Assembly: GCA_021613335.1 (NCBI GenBank)
Contig: JAJTWR010000001.1
Span: 38,501-102,500 of the forward strand
Reading direction: 5' to 3'
DNA length: 64,000 nt
Source: Whitmania pigra
Taxonomy: Eukaryota; Annelida; Clitellata; Hirudinida; Haemopidae
The notes under the pieces were generated by a model. It saw nothing but the letters and a program-made list of their open reading frames with translations. It did no database searches and was not told where the DNA came from. The translations under genes were made by a program, and so were the position numbers. Shown here in pieces: positions 28,889 through 50,963 of this stretch. Each line of letters starts with the position of its first letter. Within the stretch, counting starts at the first letter, position 1.

Positions 28889-30729
28889 CTCAGACTTTTT
28901 GTCAAGTTTGAAGTCAGCAGAAGTTTTGGAATCGCAAAAACACTTTTATTTCAACGATTTGTAATTGTGCGACTTTTCCGATATGTTTGAATCGTGAATT
29001 ATTTTATTGCACGTGCGATAAAAGATTCTGAATATAATAGATCCGCAAATTAATTTTTTAATTAATTTCACTAACAATGTGCCAAAAATAAAACAAACTA
29101 TTAACAAATAAATGTAAATAAATAAATAATAAAGATTTTATTTATGTAATTAACTTTATTTAATTGGAATTTGTTATCCACAAAAATTATATAAAACGTT
29201 GTCTGTTATCAGAATTAAATCATTATAATGCTTGTGTGACTAATAATTATTTTTATACAAATTTTATAACTTTAGATACCTATTTAATAATTAATGTGTA
29301 TTAAATATGCCCAAACATGTGGCGTAAAAGATTGAAATAGGATATAATGGAAGGAAAAAGGAAATTTTCTCAATATAATTTCCAATTGCGGCGACAACTA
29401 TCGACGATTATTTCTGAGTTTATCGAATGATGCCATGTTATTGTAATCATTTTGCAAAATCATTTCACCGTTAATAAACTGCATTAAATAATGATTTTGA
29501 ATCTGGAAATTATTATTTTTTGTTTATGCACAAACACCACAGCCGATGAATTATTTCACGATGATATATTTATCGATACCGGGTAACACAGTCACAAAAC
29601 TGATGTTGTTTTTGGCGCCTGTTGAGGGGCGGATTTTGAAGCGAATTGTTCGTGCGGATGATTTCAGATTTTTGATTTTTTTAAATTAGTTCTTAAAATT
29701 GAAATCATAATTTATTTTTTTTTCTTTATAAAGGTTATTGATGCGTTTTAATTTGTTTAATAAAATATATTTTTCTGTTTCTGAAAGTACTCGTGAGATG
29801 TCTCTCTTGATCTAATTGTGTTTAATATATCGATGCATCTTTAAATTAACTAATTAAATAAAGTTATACGTTACCATTTATAATTTTATGTTCAACGCTA
29901 GTAACTTTATAATTCATGTTACACGTTCGTTTCTTTACTCATTTAGTCTAAATAATTTTAGTTGAGCAAAGGACTTTGTTTGTATAAAATTATCAATAAT
30001 CGCATATTATCAGATCAGCTAGATCAAAACATTGTGACAAACAGTCATTTGACGAGGCTTTCCAAGACTTGAAACTAGATTTAAAATGTAAACACATTTC
30101 ATAGGCAAGACAAAATTATCAATAATCGCATATTATCAGATCAGCTAGATCAAAACATTGTGACAAACAGTCATTTGACGAGGCTTTCCAAGACTTGAAA
30201 CTAGATTTAAAATGTAAACACATTTCATAGGCAAGACATTAATAAAATTTCCTCATTTTGATAATATTAGAAGCAATGTTCTATGCATGCCGTCTATTAA
30301 TACTATTACAGCCCTGGTGACAAAACATTAATTAGTTTGTGCAATTAAGTTTACATTTATTGCTGATCCACGACTGGATTGCCTTTTTTTTCGGGATATA
30401 CCGAGAAGCACATGAATGATGTATTTTATTTGGTTATTTTAAAGACTAGTTATTAGTTCAAGTGTGAGTTTAGTTATTATCTTCCAAGTAATGCCAAAAA
30501 TATTCGATACAATGTGTAATTAAGAACATAAAACCAATATGTTGTTTACGAAAGTTTTGTATTTTAGATTTGTACAACTAAATCGTTCGTTATCTCTATT
30601 GACATTTTAATGAAAGTGATTACCTTTTCCTTTATTTTTATTATCACTTTTAACAATAACAATCTGACAGTCAATCATGGTAATGATCATAACATCTAAT
30701 TGAACGGACGCGTCGATTTCACAGGAAAA
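28889..30729. other. Divergent intergenic region between the GANP-like gene and ARFRP1
   Basis: About 1.8 kb, AT-rich, holding the 5' flanks of both genes. No SAC3-like coding or other exon was found on the - strand. The only clear structure is the exact tandem duplication at 29986-30237. Confidence 0.55.
29986..30237. repeat. Perfect 126-bp tandem duplication
   Basis: Two adjoining copies, 29986-30111 and 30112-30237, agree at every base that I compared. The unit begins AAAATTATCAATAATCGCAT and ends CATAGGCAAGAC. Perfect identity implies a recent event or an assembly artefact. Confidence 0.95.
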
Positions 30730-33700
30730 ATGTTCACTTTAGTTTCCGGGTTTTACAAATATCTCGTTCAAAAGGAGGAATATTTTGTGCTCATACTCGG
30801 GCTTGACAATGCCGGGAAAACGGTAAGATTTACAGTTTGGAATTTGTTTACAAATCACTTTGCAAACATTCATTGTTTTCTCTCAATAAATTTTAAAGTT
30901 AAGCGTTTTACTCACTATTTATAATTTTTATTCAGTTTATATTTTTCATGTGTTTTGCATCAAAAGCTGAAAAGCTTATAAACACTTGTTCAGATATTAC
31001 ATCCACATCCTTTAATATCAGATTTATATGATTGTAGATTTATTCGCTTGATTTTATTTGTTATTGTATTAGCTTAAATGTATTAGAGGGCCTCATTTAT
31101 TCTTTAGAGGGCCTCATTTATTCTTTAGATTGCTTAAATAAGCCTTTTGATGCCTAATTTCTTGCGTTCTTGTTTGGCTTCAAATGCTAAACTGCTTTGA
31201 TTTTGCACATACTTTACAAAAAAAAATTTTTGCAATTCATTAATCAAACTTTGTTTTGCAGACATTTTTAGAACAGACAAAGACGAAGTTCAACAAACAC
31301 TACAAGGCCATAAACCCGGTGAAGATAACATCAACAGTCGGATTGAACAGTCGGCCGTTATAATTTTTAGCTTTTTCCATTCTGTTTGTTAAATTTTTAT
31401 TATCGATTCTTTATTTCGAATGCCCAGTTGGAAAAATCGACATCTCCGGCATTAGGCTGAGCTTCTGGGACCTCGGAGGACAGGAAGAGTTGCAGAGTCT
31501 TTGGGATAAAGTAATTATAAAAATTTCCATGCAACAGAGGATCTGATTTTGATTCATAAATTTAGCATTTGTTTATGGGTTTAGCATTTTTTTGCTTTTA
31601 AATGTCACTATTTTAGTCATTTTATTGAAATGAGATGGCTGTTTTGAAAATGTCATGTTTAGAATTGAAGTTGATTAATGTTTATTATTAGATTGTGGCT
31701 TATTAGCTCTTTTTTTCTGATTGAAGCATAGAAATTGTCGAATGCCATTCACTTCGTAGATGTACCAATACGTAAAAAATATCTGCTTTGTAAACGAGAT
31801 TTCTTCAAATAACAATTAATCGACGAGCGACCGACGAAGACGTCGGATTAATTAATCACGCGTACTCGTTAATTATTCATGCAGTACTACGCCGAGTCTC
31901 ACGCCGTCATCTACGTGGTGGACTCCTCGGACGAGAACAGACTCGAGGAATCGAAGAAGGCTTTCGGTGAGAAAAGAACTTCCGAGCATTGGTACGGGGA
32001 GCAAAACCCGTTTAACTGGGCTGCGATGTTCCGAAGTTGTTTTTGCAAAGCAAACATACGATACAATTGCACGAGACGATTGCACGTGACGATTGCAAGC
32101 TGGCCTGGGGGGGTAACGTGCCTGCGAACGGCGGTCAAAGCAACGGCCCCTTGGATGCGGTATGCAAATCGTTGAGCGTAGCCGATGCTTATGCTTGCAG
32201 CGGTATGCCAATAAACATACATATCATTGCATAATTGGTGACGGACAAGGGTACTTGGGACGTGTACTCGTATTTGGACGTAGAGTACTCATTCCGATTT
32301 CATTGAAAAGCTTCATGCATCTCCGCGAGTTGAAGCCACCAAATCATTGATAATCTGACGACGCCGAATCTGTTACGATTACATAATTCTTTTCGTAACA
32401 CGCATTCGCTCGAATTGTAAAATTGTCGTAAGTACGTTCACGCATCAGAACGTTTAATTTTATTTAATTTATTAGTTTAAACAATCTGAATGAATAAATT
32501 GTCATAACTAATCATTTTAATTATTAATAATTAATTAAGTATTAATTATTAATTAATTAATTATTGTCTTTAGACATCATGGTGAGCAACTCCGCTCTGC
32601 AAGGCGTCCCTTTGTTGATCGTTGCCAACAAGCAGGATTTGGAGGTCGTGATTTAGGATGACTTTTTTGAACTTGCATTCATTTACGTTGTTATTAAATT
32701 AAATTAAATTAAGTTATTAAATATTCAATTAATTAATTAATTTAATTAGCCGTAACTATTGTGTCTACGTTGAAATTAACTCCAAAAATAAACCCTACTA
32801 TGGATTTTGAAGCTGCTCGTGTATATATACATACATATATATATATACACATATATAAATTACAAGCTCATGTAATACCCCAAAAATATGCTTTAACTAA
32901 GATCTGCTATTCCTGCTATGGATATTATGCAATAATCACTCAGATGGCAAAACCCACTGAGTAGGAATGGTTATGCTTGGATGGGTTTCCATGTGGATCT
33001 GAGATCAGATGATGGTATGTACGTACGAGACCCGATATTGGATGGCTCGGAGGATGCCAATTAAATTTAATTATTGCCAGAGTTAATTAGAAAACTAAAC
33101 TTCTAAGGCCAGGGTTATTCCATGCCCCCTTCTTAAATCTGTTCATCACAAATACGTAATACTTCCAAACGTCAACCAAATGGCTCCACCTTAACTCTTG
33201 GTTTATTTTTATGACGAGATTTATATCGTCGATGTTGTTTTATTAGCGTTCGTTGCACGGACGGATGATTAGGACGGTGCGCCCGCGACGGGGTTCGAAT
33301 CCCCGCTGCCGTCACGAGGGACCCGTCAGGCCGTGCGGGCAACGTAGAAAACTTATTCCAAGTCCATAAATTTTTTTATCACACGTTTCGTGCTGCCAAG
33401 TTTTTTGTTTTTAATGATGTTTCTAATTGTCAAGAATTCTCATTTTTTTAGGGATGCGTGACATTGAACAACATCAAAGACATCTTCAAGGAGGAACACC
33501 AGAAGGTCATTTCACGAAACACGAGGGCACTGGCTGCGTCGGCTTTGACGGGGTCGAGTTTCGAGTTTCAGTTTCAATTTCAGTTTCGAAATCGGTCTCA
33601 CCGGTCGTGGCCGTTCGATTGATTTTAAATTTATTCAGGAATGAAGATGCCCAGATGCAAATGGGAAAGAATTTTGCATTATTATTTTATTACTGCTGTA

Positions 33701-33911
33701 CGACGTCAATTTTTGCGATTGCTTATTCCTTAGGAAACTCAGCTCTACAGAGAAATTAATTTTTAGATTAAGTTATGTGTTAACAAACGCCCTAGTTAAA
33801 CCTGTAATCTCTTTTTTCAGGGTTGGTGTCGACGAGGGAATACGATGGCTCGTGGACTGCGTAAAGAGAAACAGCGTGTTTCGACCGCCTACACAGAAAG
33901 ACATTAATTGA
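30730..33911 (+). CDS. ARFRP1: ADP-ribosylation factor-related protein 1 (ARFRP1), 7 exons, 202 aa
   Basis: ARFRP1 is an Arf-family GTPase of the trans-Golgi that acts upstream of ARL1 and golgin recruitment. Exons: 30730-30822, 31262-31349, 31428-31510, 31885-31966, 32574-32644, 33452-33552, 33821-33911; all junctions are GT-AG and in phase, giving 202 residues against 201 in human. The start MFTLVSGFYKYLVQK lacks Gly2 for myristoylation, as in the family. GTP-binding motifs: GLDNAGKT (residues 24-31), WDLGGQE (Q is the catalytic Gln), NKQD, and an SALTG near the end. The C-terminus FRPPTQKDIN matches the family. Its 3' end converges on the ERG gene. Odd open frames inside intron 4 (31967-32573) are not coding. 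Confidence 0.95.
31085..31126. repeat. Perfect 21-bp tandem repeat, two units
   Basis: AGAGGGCCTCATTTATTCTTT twice, in intron 1 of ARFRP1. Confidence 0.9.
33236..33342 (-). mobile_element. tRNA-derived SINE copy in ARFRP1 intron 5
   Basis: On the - strand a tRNA-like GCCCGCACGG head, a GGGGATTCGAACCCCG B-box region and CGCGGGCGCACCGTCC end, followed by CGTGCAACGAACGCTAATAA, resemble the SINE at 18722-18831. The D-arm is more decayed. I could not define a target-site duplication with certainty. Confidence 0.55.
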
Positions 33912-34105
33912 CCACAATTGGCAACTTTTTCTTTTTTCTAAAATTTTCATAAACAATATTAATAGAGAATATTTAATAATGTGGATTAAATGTGACACCA
34001 TTATTAACATTATTTGCTTTTACTAATGACTTTTATGAAATAATGCCGGCAAGAGGTTCTACATCATATAAGCCAAATCTGATTGTATAATAATTTATAA
34101 TATAT

Positions 34106-34111
34106 AATAAA
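34106..34111 (+). terminator. Likely poly(A) signal of ARFRP1
   Basis: AATAAA about 195 bp after the ARFRP1 stop, in an AT-rich stretch that offers other weaker candidates. Confidence 0.45.
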
Positions 34112-34155
34112 TAATGTATAATGTTTAATAAGACAGTATATTTTCTTTTCATTGA

Positions 34156-34161
34156 TTTATT
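34156..34161 (-). terminator. Likely poly(A) signal of the ERG channel gene
   Basis: AATAAA on the - strand about 530 bp downstream of the channel's stop codon. It lies 45 bp from the opposing ARFRP1 signal, so the two 3' ends would meet or overlap. Confidence 0.45.
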
Positions 34162-34687
34162 GACATTTTCATGTTGGACAGAATTAGTAATCACAGATGT
34201 TAAAATGTCGATGCAAAGGAATGTAAATTTGTACAGGCTATAAAATTGCAATTAAAACGACAGCTTCCACTCCGTGCCACTTCGTGCTCTCTCGGAGGCC
34301 GCAAAAGTTTTTCAAGGAATGCGAGAAATTCGATCGATTGCTGGAGACAAAATGCACCAAAAAAAAAAATGAGCAAGTATCCAATACTAAAGAACAACTA
34401 CAGACAGTCAAAAGCCGAGAAAAATGGATTGTGGATTTTTAAAAAAAATTTCAGATCGAAGTGCCATTAGATCATAAAAATTTAAATGACCTTCAAGGCA
34501 AGAAAAATGAAAAACACAGAGTGCAAAATCGAAATCAAATTCAAATTACTTTTCAGTGGCGAGCGCATTTGCAAGCTCACAGTAAGGCGAGTAAGTGAGA
34601 GACAGTCACACAAAAAAAAAATAAAATAAAATAATAAGAATCAAGAAACTTATTATCGGCATGCATATTGCAAAACTGCTTGTTCGT

Positions 34688-45242
<10,555 letters not shown>

Positions 45243-45603
45243 TGTCAAGTTTTAAAATAATTTTCCACAAACAATTTTACACTGTTTAATTCATGTCAAC
45301 GCACTAAATTCTCTTGAAATAATGCCTTAAAATATCATTAAAATAAGTTTTAAAACTTAAGTCACTTAAGATAAAATGTATTTTAATTTTTCAAAATATT
45401 CCTCAATTCAAGTCGATACTTGAGTCACAGAAACTTCATCATTTGGTCAGAATTTGGCAACGAAATACCTTCCCACTGTTCAGGGTAGTGGTTTTATAGG
45501 GAATCATTGTTAATTAGACAAATACCATACCGGAGCCAACACAACTGAATATTTTATTAGATGCAGGTGCCATTAGCTGGTCATCAAATGGAAATGCCTT
45601 ACA

Positions 45604-45645
45604 TTATTATTATTATTATTATTATTATCATTATTATTATTATTA

Positions 45646-45684
<39 letters not shown>

Positions 45685-45716
45685 TATTATTATTATTATA
45701 TTATTATTATTATTAC

Positions 45717-45764
<48 letters not shown>

Positions 45765-45765
45765 A
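45604..45765. repeat. (ATT)n microsatellite
   Basis: About 160 bp of ATT repeats, followed by a short array of ACACAATTCCA-like units (45770-45826) into which the hAT element at 45827 inserted. Confidence 0.95.
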
Positions 45766-45826
45766 AATATTACAATTCCAACACAATTATAACACAATTC
45801 CAACACAATTCCAACACAATTCTAAC

Positions 45827-47189
45827 CAGTGTTGTGCAGTATCGAATTACATGTAATTCGTTACTGTAATTAATTACATTTTTTGGTAATTTTTACTTGT
45901 AACAATTACAAAAAAAATTTTGTACTCTTACTTGTAACAAATTACTATTTTTTGTCATACTTTTAATTCGTTACCTTTTTGGCGCAAGACGTTACAAAGT
46001 AACATAAATAACATTTTAAATTAGTTTAATTTATTTAAAAAAAATTTAAATTCTAGATTGTTATTTTTTGGTTCGTTCGAGAACCTTCCCCTTCCCGATC
46101 ATCGCTCTTTTGTTATTGTGGTTATCGCCGGTCGTTTTTGTTTTAAATCGGAAATTGTTGATTAGTCATACCGAAGCTTTTTTAATATATAATATTATAT
46201 ACATATAATAATATAAGATTTAATATATTGTAGTATGGATTCATTTGAAGCCATTTTTAGTGTCGTTAGCGAAGATAAGAGGAACAAGGGTGAAGATAGT
46301 CCGTGGCCGTATTTGAACAAAATGTTCAGATTTCAATCAAAGGAAAATCATATAAGTATGCATGCCTACTCTGCCAACAGAAACAAAAACTACATGTTCA
46401 GCATATGAAGGTTCTTCATCTAACTTGAAGAAGCACGTGGAACGCATGCATCCAACAGAAGTTAAGGAATAGAGTATATCTGTTGCTAACGATTGTCAAG
46501 CTTGATGAGAAACTGGTAGCCAAAGTAGCATCTTCTAATGCAGCAAAGATGGACGAGCTTTGAGCTCTCGTTCATCTGATGCTGACAGTATTGAAGACAG
46601 TTTCTTCAATTGCAGAAGGTCAACTGATATTCTGATGCAGTACCTTCGAGACCGATTAGATGACATGAACATTATTACTGGAAGCGATACCCTGAAGAAA
46701 TTATTTATCCAGTTGAACACTCCTCTGCCAGCTAGTACAGCTGTTGAACGTTTATTCAGCTCTTCTGGTATGACAAAGAACAGCTGAAGGACCATAATGA
46801 GTGACAAACTATTCCAGGACTTAGTTATGTTAAAAATTAACAAAAATTTGTGATTGTAATGTAATAAATAAATAAAACACCAAAAGAATGCATTAGTTCA
46901 AATGTTATTACTTAATGACTGTTAGTACTAGCAGTTAATACCAGTAATTGTTTTAACGATAAGAGAAGCAATTCCTTTTAAATAATACGGAATGATGTAT
47001 GATCACAATAATGGCGGCATCAAAGTTACTTGTAATTTTTACTTAAAAGTAACTTTTAGACGCTGTAACTTTTAACTTTTACTTGAGTAAATTTTTGAGA
47101 CAATACTCTTACTTATACTTAAGTAGCTTTTTGAGGTATTACTTTTACTTGTAACTAGTTACCGAAATGAGGTAATTTTTACAACACTG
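45827..47189 (+). mobile_element. Decayed hAT element with BED finger and dimerisation remnants
   Basis: The element begins CAGTGTTGTGCAG and ends with ACAACACTG, inverted ends of about 9 bp with similar sub-terminal GTAATTTTTACTTGTAA blocks. It is flanked by the 8-bp duplication ATTCTAAC (45819-45826 and 47190-47197). Coding remnants on +: a BED-finger-like region (SPWPYLNKMFRFQSKENHI, about 46300-46356, then C..C and H...H in another frame to about 46455), and the hAT dimerisation region LNTPLPASTAVERLFSSSG (about 46711-46767) with a stop, then an 'MSDKLFQDLVMLKINKN' block. The catalytic core is missing, so it is non-autonomous. Confidence 0.93.
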
Positions 47190-47940
47190 ATTCTAACACA
47201 ATTCCAACACAATTCCAAGACAATTCTGTGCGTTCAAGAAACCAGGATGGAGATAAATTGATGATAAAATGTTGACTCAGCGCTCGACTCACAAGGATGA
47301 AATATCCAAATCAAGGCTGCCATTTTTTAACGACATCCTCGATTTTTTGCAGAACGAAAGTTTCCATTTGTAAGTTTTCAAATTCTCTGAATCGTTAAAC
47401 AATTCCAAAGGCGTGGATGTTTAATTGGTTTGTAAGTCATTACTAGAATTTTAGAATTTTCTCAAACAGGAAGAACAATAAAGATTTGTTCTTAATTTAT
47501 TTATTAATTTTCGAAAAGTCGAAATGCATTTTAAAGCGATCTTGTGAGCAAAATTTGAAATATGCCAAGTTAATTCCAAACAGTCAAGCATAAGTCAAAG
47601 CAGTTAAAACATTCGTTGAGATAAGCCGCAAGAAAACTTCTTAGAAAATGTCAACTTTTGTTTTTTTTATTTATTAGAAAAAATAAAAACAAAAACAGAA
47701 AAGAAAGCCTAATAAATAATAATTTCAATAAATTATTTCAAAACTTAATAAACGAAACAAAGATTGGGCTAGAGAAAGTAATTGTAATAAAAAATAATTG
47801 CTCATAGATTCGAACTGGTGCTACAAGTTTATTAAACATTGTTTGTCCACCACAACTTGAAAGTTATCTCTCCATCATTACATTCTTATTTCTTCTTCTG
47901 TTTAATTTTGACTTCATTGCAAAATGTCGTAAGAATATGT

Positions 47941-48160
47941 TTACAAACACTTACAATTATTTACAAACACTTACAATTATTTACAAATACTTACAATTAT
48001 TTACAAATACTTACAAATATTTACAAATACTTACAAATATTTACAAACACTTACAATTATTTACAAATACTTACAAATATTTACAAACACTTACAATTAT
48101 TTACAAATACTTACAATTATTTACAAACACTTACAATTATTTACAAATACTTGCAAATAC
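47941..48160. repeat. 20-bp minisatellite built from 10-bp halves
   Basis: Eleven 20-bp units of TTACAAAYACTTACAAWTAT, each made of two related 10-mers. Variant halves alternate in small blocks, showing higher-order duplication. Open frames here are repeat translations. Confidence 0.95.
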
Positions 48161-48225
48161 TCAGTCGGTGTAGTGCCTACTAATGGCGTTTAGAATCATC
48201 GTCTTTCTTATTTGTTTTTGCCAGT

Positions 48226-48273
48226 TCACCACCATCATCATCATCACCATCCTCATCACCATCCTCCTTCTCC

Positions 48274-48308
<35 letters not shown>

Positions 48309-48312
48309 GCCA
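48226..48312. repeat. (ATC)n microsatellite
   Basis: CAT/ATC repeats with CTC interruptions, about 85 bp. Confidence 0.93.
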
Positions 48313-48824
48313 TCGTCAACATCACAATCAAGAGTAGCAACTGCAAAACGATAAATAAAGCATGATCCAAAGATTCTTTACTTTTCCTCTGCAGAAAGTA
48401 AAAAAAAATAGAAATTAAAAATTAAGAAGTTTCTCGGGCAGTCCGAAGAAGATTCCTCGAATCTCCATTACGAAAAAAAATGATTATTTTTGTGCATTAA
48501 AGAAAAAAAATTTAAAACAAATGCTAAAATGCTTTGCACTGAAGTTTAGGTTTAATGACAATTAGCGCTGAGACGGAAAATTACGAGAAAAAAAATTGCA
48601 TCTTGATTTGAGATTTGATGAAATGAATGCAACACGAACGGGCAAGTACTTTTGAATTAGACAAGTACAGAAACACAAGTGATTTCAGTATCACACAAGT
48701 TGAATTTATTTTCCATTAAATTTCAAACTTTTAAAATCGCAAGTGGAATGAATGTTGAACCTAATAAACTTCCATAAAATCCATTAAAAGAAGAATTAAA
48801 AACAAAGTGACCCAATATAAAATG

Positions 48825-48925
48825 ATAGTACATATAGAACATATAGACCATATAGCCTATATAGAACTTGTAGAACATATAGAGCGCATAGAATATGAAG
48901 AACTTATATAACATATAGAACATAG
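48825..48925. repeat. Degenerate CATATAGAA minisatellite
   Basis: About eight degenerate units of the form ACATATAGAAC with 10-15 bp spacing. Confidence 0.6.
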
Positions 48926-49756
48926 AGAATATTAGAGATATGTAAGAATATAAAGATATTCATTTAATTAAATAAGGACAGTTTACCTTAAAAAAAACCT
49001 CAGTTTAGTTCAATGGAAATATAATAATTTACAAATAATTTAATGAATATTTCAGTACCACACAAATAGTGTAATCTCGTGTCGAAGATTGTGGCCATGA
49101 TTTTTTTGGCAAGATCTTCAAAGGTAGGCAGATGATAACATCAGCAATGAATACATCTGCAATAACACTCAAGCTTCCTGTCCTTGATAACAAAGGAAAT
49201 CTGCGCATTTGGGATTCATAAGGTGCACAAGTATGCAAGTGTGTGTGTGCATACGTGTGTTTGTGTGCATGTCTGTGATTGTTTGACGAGAAATGAAAAG
49301 AATCCAATATGAGATCGGAATGAAAATCGGAACACGAAATGCCTCATCTTCGCGCCTTTACGAGTTCATTTTTCGGACGATATTGAGTGGCGACCTTGTG
49401 CCGTCCTTTTTCTAAATCAAGGATTGCTTTGCAATAACGACCGAGTTATTATACACGTTGAGGTATAATTTTCTGAAAATATTGAAAATAATTTCGTAAA
49501 TAATAATATCGTTTGTTCAATTGTTTGTAAAGTTAATCTCAGGTTGAGTTCGATGCTAGAATCAACACTGATTCCGTGTTTTTTGAAATCGCTTTTGGAA
49601 TATTTAATTTCAGTTTTTTTTTTTAAATTAATAGTTCGAGATTAAATAATAATACTAAATACATTTTATTCTTATTATTATTGTATAATATACAAACATT
49701 CGAATCAAATCATGAAGTAAAAGATTTATTAAAATTGAACATGTCAGATTGAGAAG

Positions 49757-49912
49757 TAATAAATAAAAATTAATATTAATACAATATAATATATATAAAT
49801 AAAAATTAATATTAATACAATATAATATATATAAATAAAAATTAATATTAATACAATATAATATATATAAATAAAAATTAATATTAATACAATATAATAT
49901 ATATCAATATAT
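49757..49912. repeat. 36-bp tandem repeat, about 4.3 units
   Basis: The unit TAATATTAATACAATATAAT plus ATATATAAATAAAAAT recurs at 49771, 49807, 49843 and 49879, exactly 36 bp apart and almost identical. Confidence 0.95.
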
Positions 49913-50894
49913 ACAAATATCACGTCATAACAAGTCCATAGACATTAAGAATTCATCTACGAACGGAAGAATTATTGCTAAAAATGAAATTTTACGGATG
50001 ACTAACGCCGCTCGAAATCAAGAAAAGACAAAAAAGACAAAATTATTCATTAAATTACATTTTCTCACATTCATGAATATATATATAATAAATTTATATA
50101 ATATATAACTAAATATATATAATAAATTTATATATATTATTTATTTATTTATTATATTATATATAAAACTTTATTTTTGTCGACAAAAAACGCAAGACAA
50201 TCAAAGTGTTTTAATTCAGCAGGAAAATCATTTAAAAGTTCATGTAAATATTTCAAGTATTATTGAACGGTTGAATAGACATGGATTTGTGCGAATTAAG
50301 ACAATTAAAAATTGGCAATCAGTACCTAACAATGTCAAAGACTTTTTACACAATTTACTTAGCTAATTAAGTCAATTAGTTGAATAATAAAAGATTAATG
50401 AATAAATTCCTACAAATTCATGCGAATTCATGCAACAGCAATGGAATTGAGACTAACCCTTCTAATGAGAATGCCTGGCACACCTGCCTTTAGTGGAGTT
50501 TTTTCGTCTGCCATTATTATTGTGTTGATTCCCCAATGAATCCTGATTGCTAATTAAAAGTAATTTATTATTATTATTATTATTTAATTATTATTATTAT
50601 TATTATTATTATTAATTTATTTATCTGTTATTAAATCTTTTTAAGGACCTTATTACTTTAAAATTAATAAGGTAAATTATTATGACTAAGTTCATGTTTA
50701 ATTATTATTAAGGCATAAATTTATTTATTGTTAAGATATAAGTTTAATTATTACAAAGTAATAAAGTAGGTATGTATTATGATTGTCTTGGACTGATTTT
50801 AAAATGATATTACCCTCCATATACCGGGCATAAACAAAATTTGGCCTTGCATAAAATCTAATTTACTACTCCTATAGTTTATATAATACAAACA

Positions 50895-50963
50895 TAATAT
50901 AGTTTATATAGTTTTATGTAATACAAATATAATATAGTTTATATAGTTTTATGTAATACAAAA
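50895..50963. repeat. 35-bp tandem repeat, two units
   Basis: AGTTTATATAGTTTTATGTA plus ATACAAATATAATAT, repeated with a 35-bp period. Confidence 0.85.

Noticed and set aside
31873..32234. Overlapping open frames of about 100 aa on both strands around ARFRP1 exon 4
   Set aside because: Only 31885-31966 splices in phase with the ARFRP1 exons; the rest lies in the intron or on the wrong strand.
47293..47336. Short - strand ATG exon (MSLKNGSLDLDISS) with a strong GTGAGT donor, as an alternative ERG first exon
   Set aside because: Its phase does not match exon 2 (44826) or exon 3 (44378) of the ERG gene without another exon, so it is not annotated.
47941..48160. CRISPR-like array
   Set aside because: Repeats are directly adjoining, 10/20 bp long, with no spacers, and the DNA is animal nuclear sequence.
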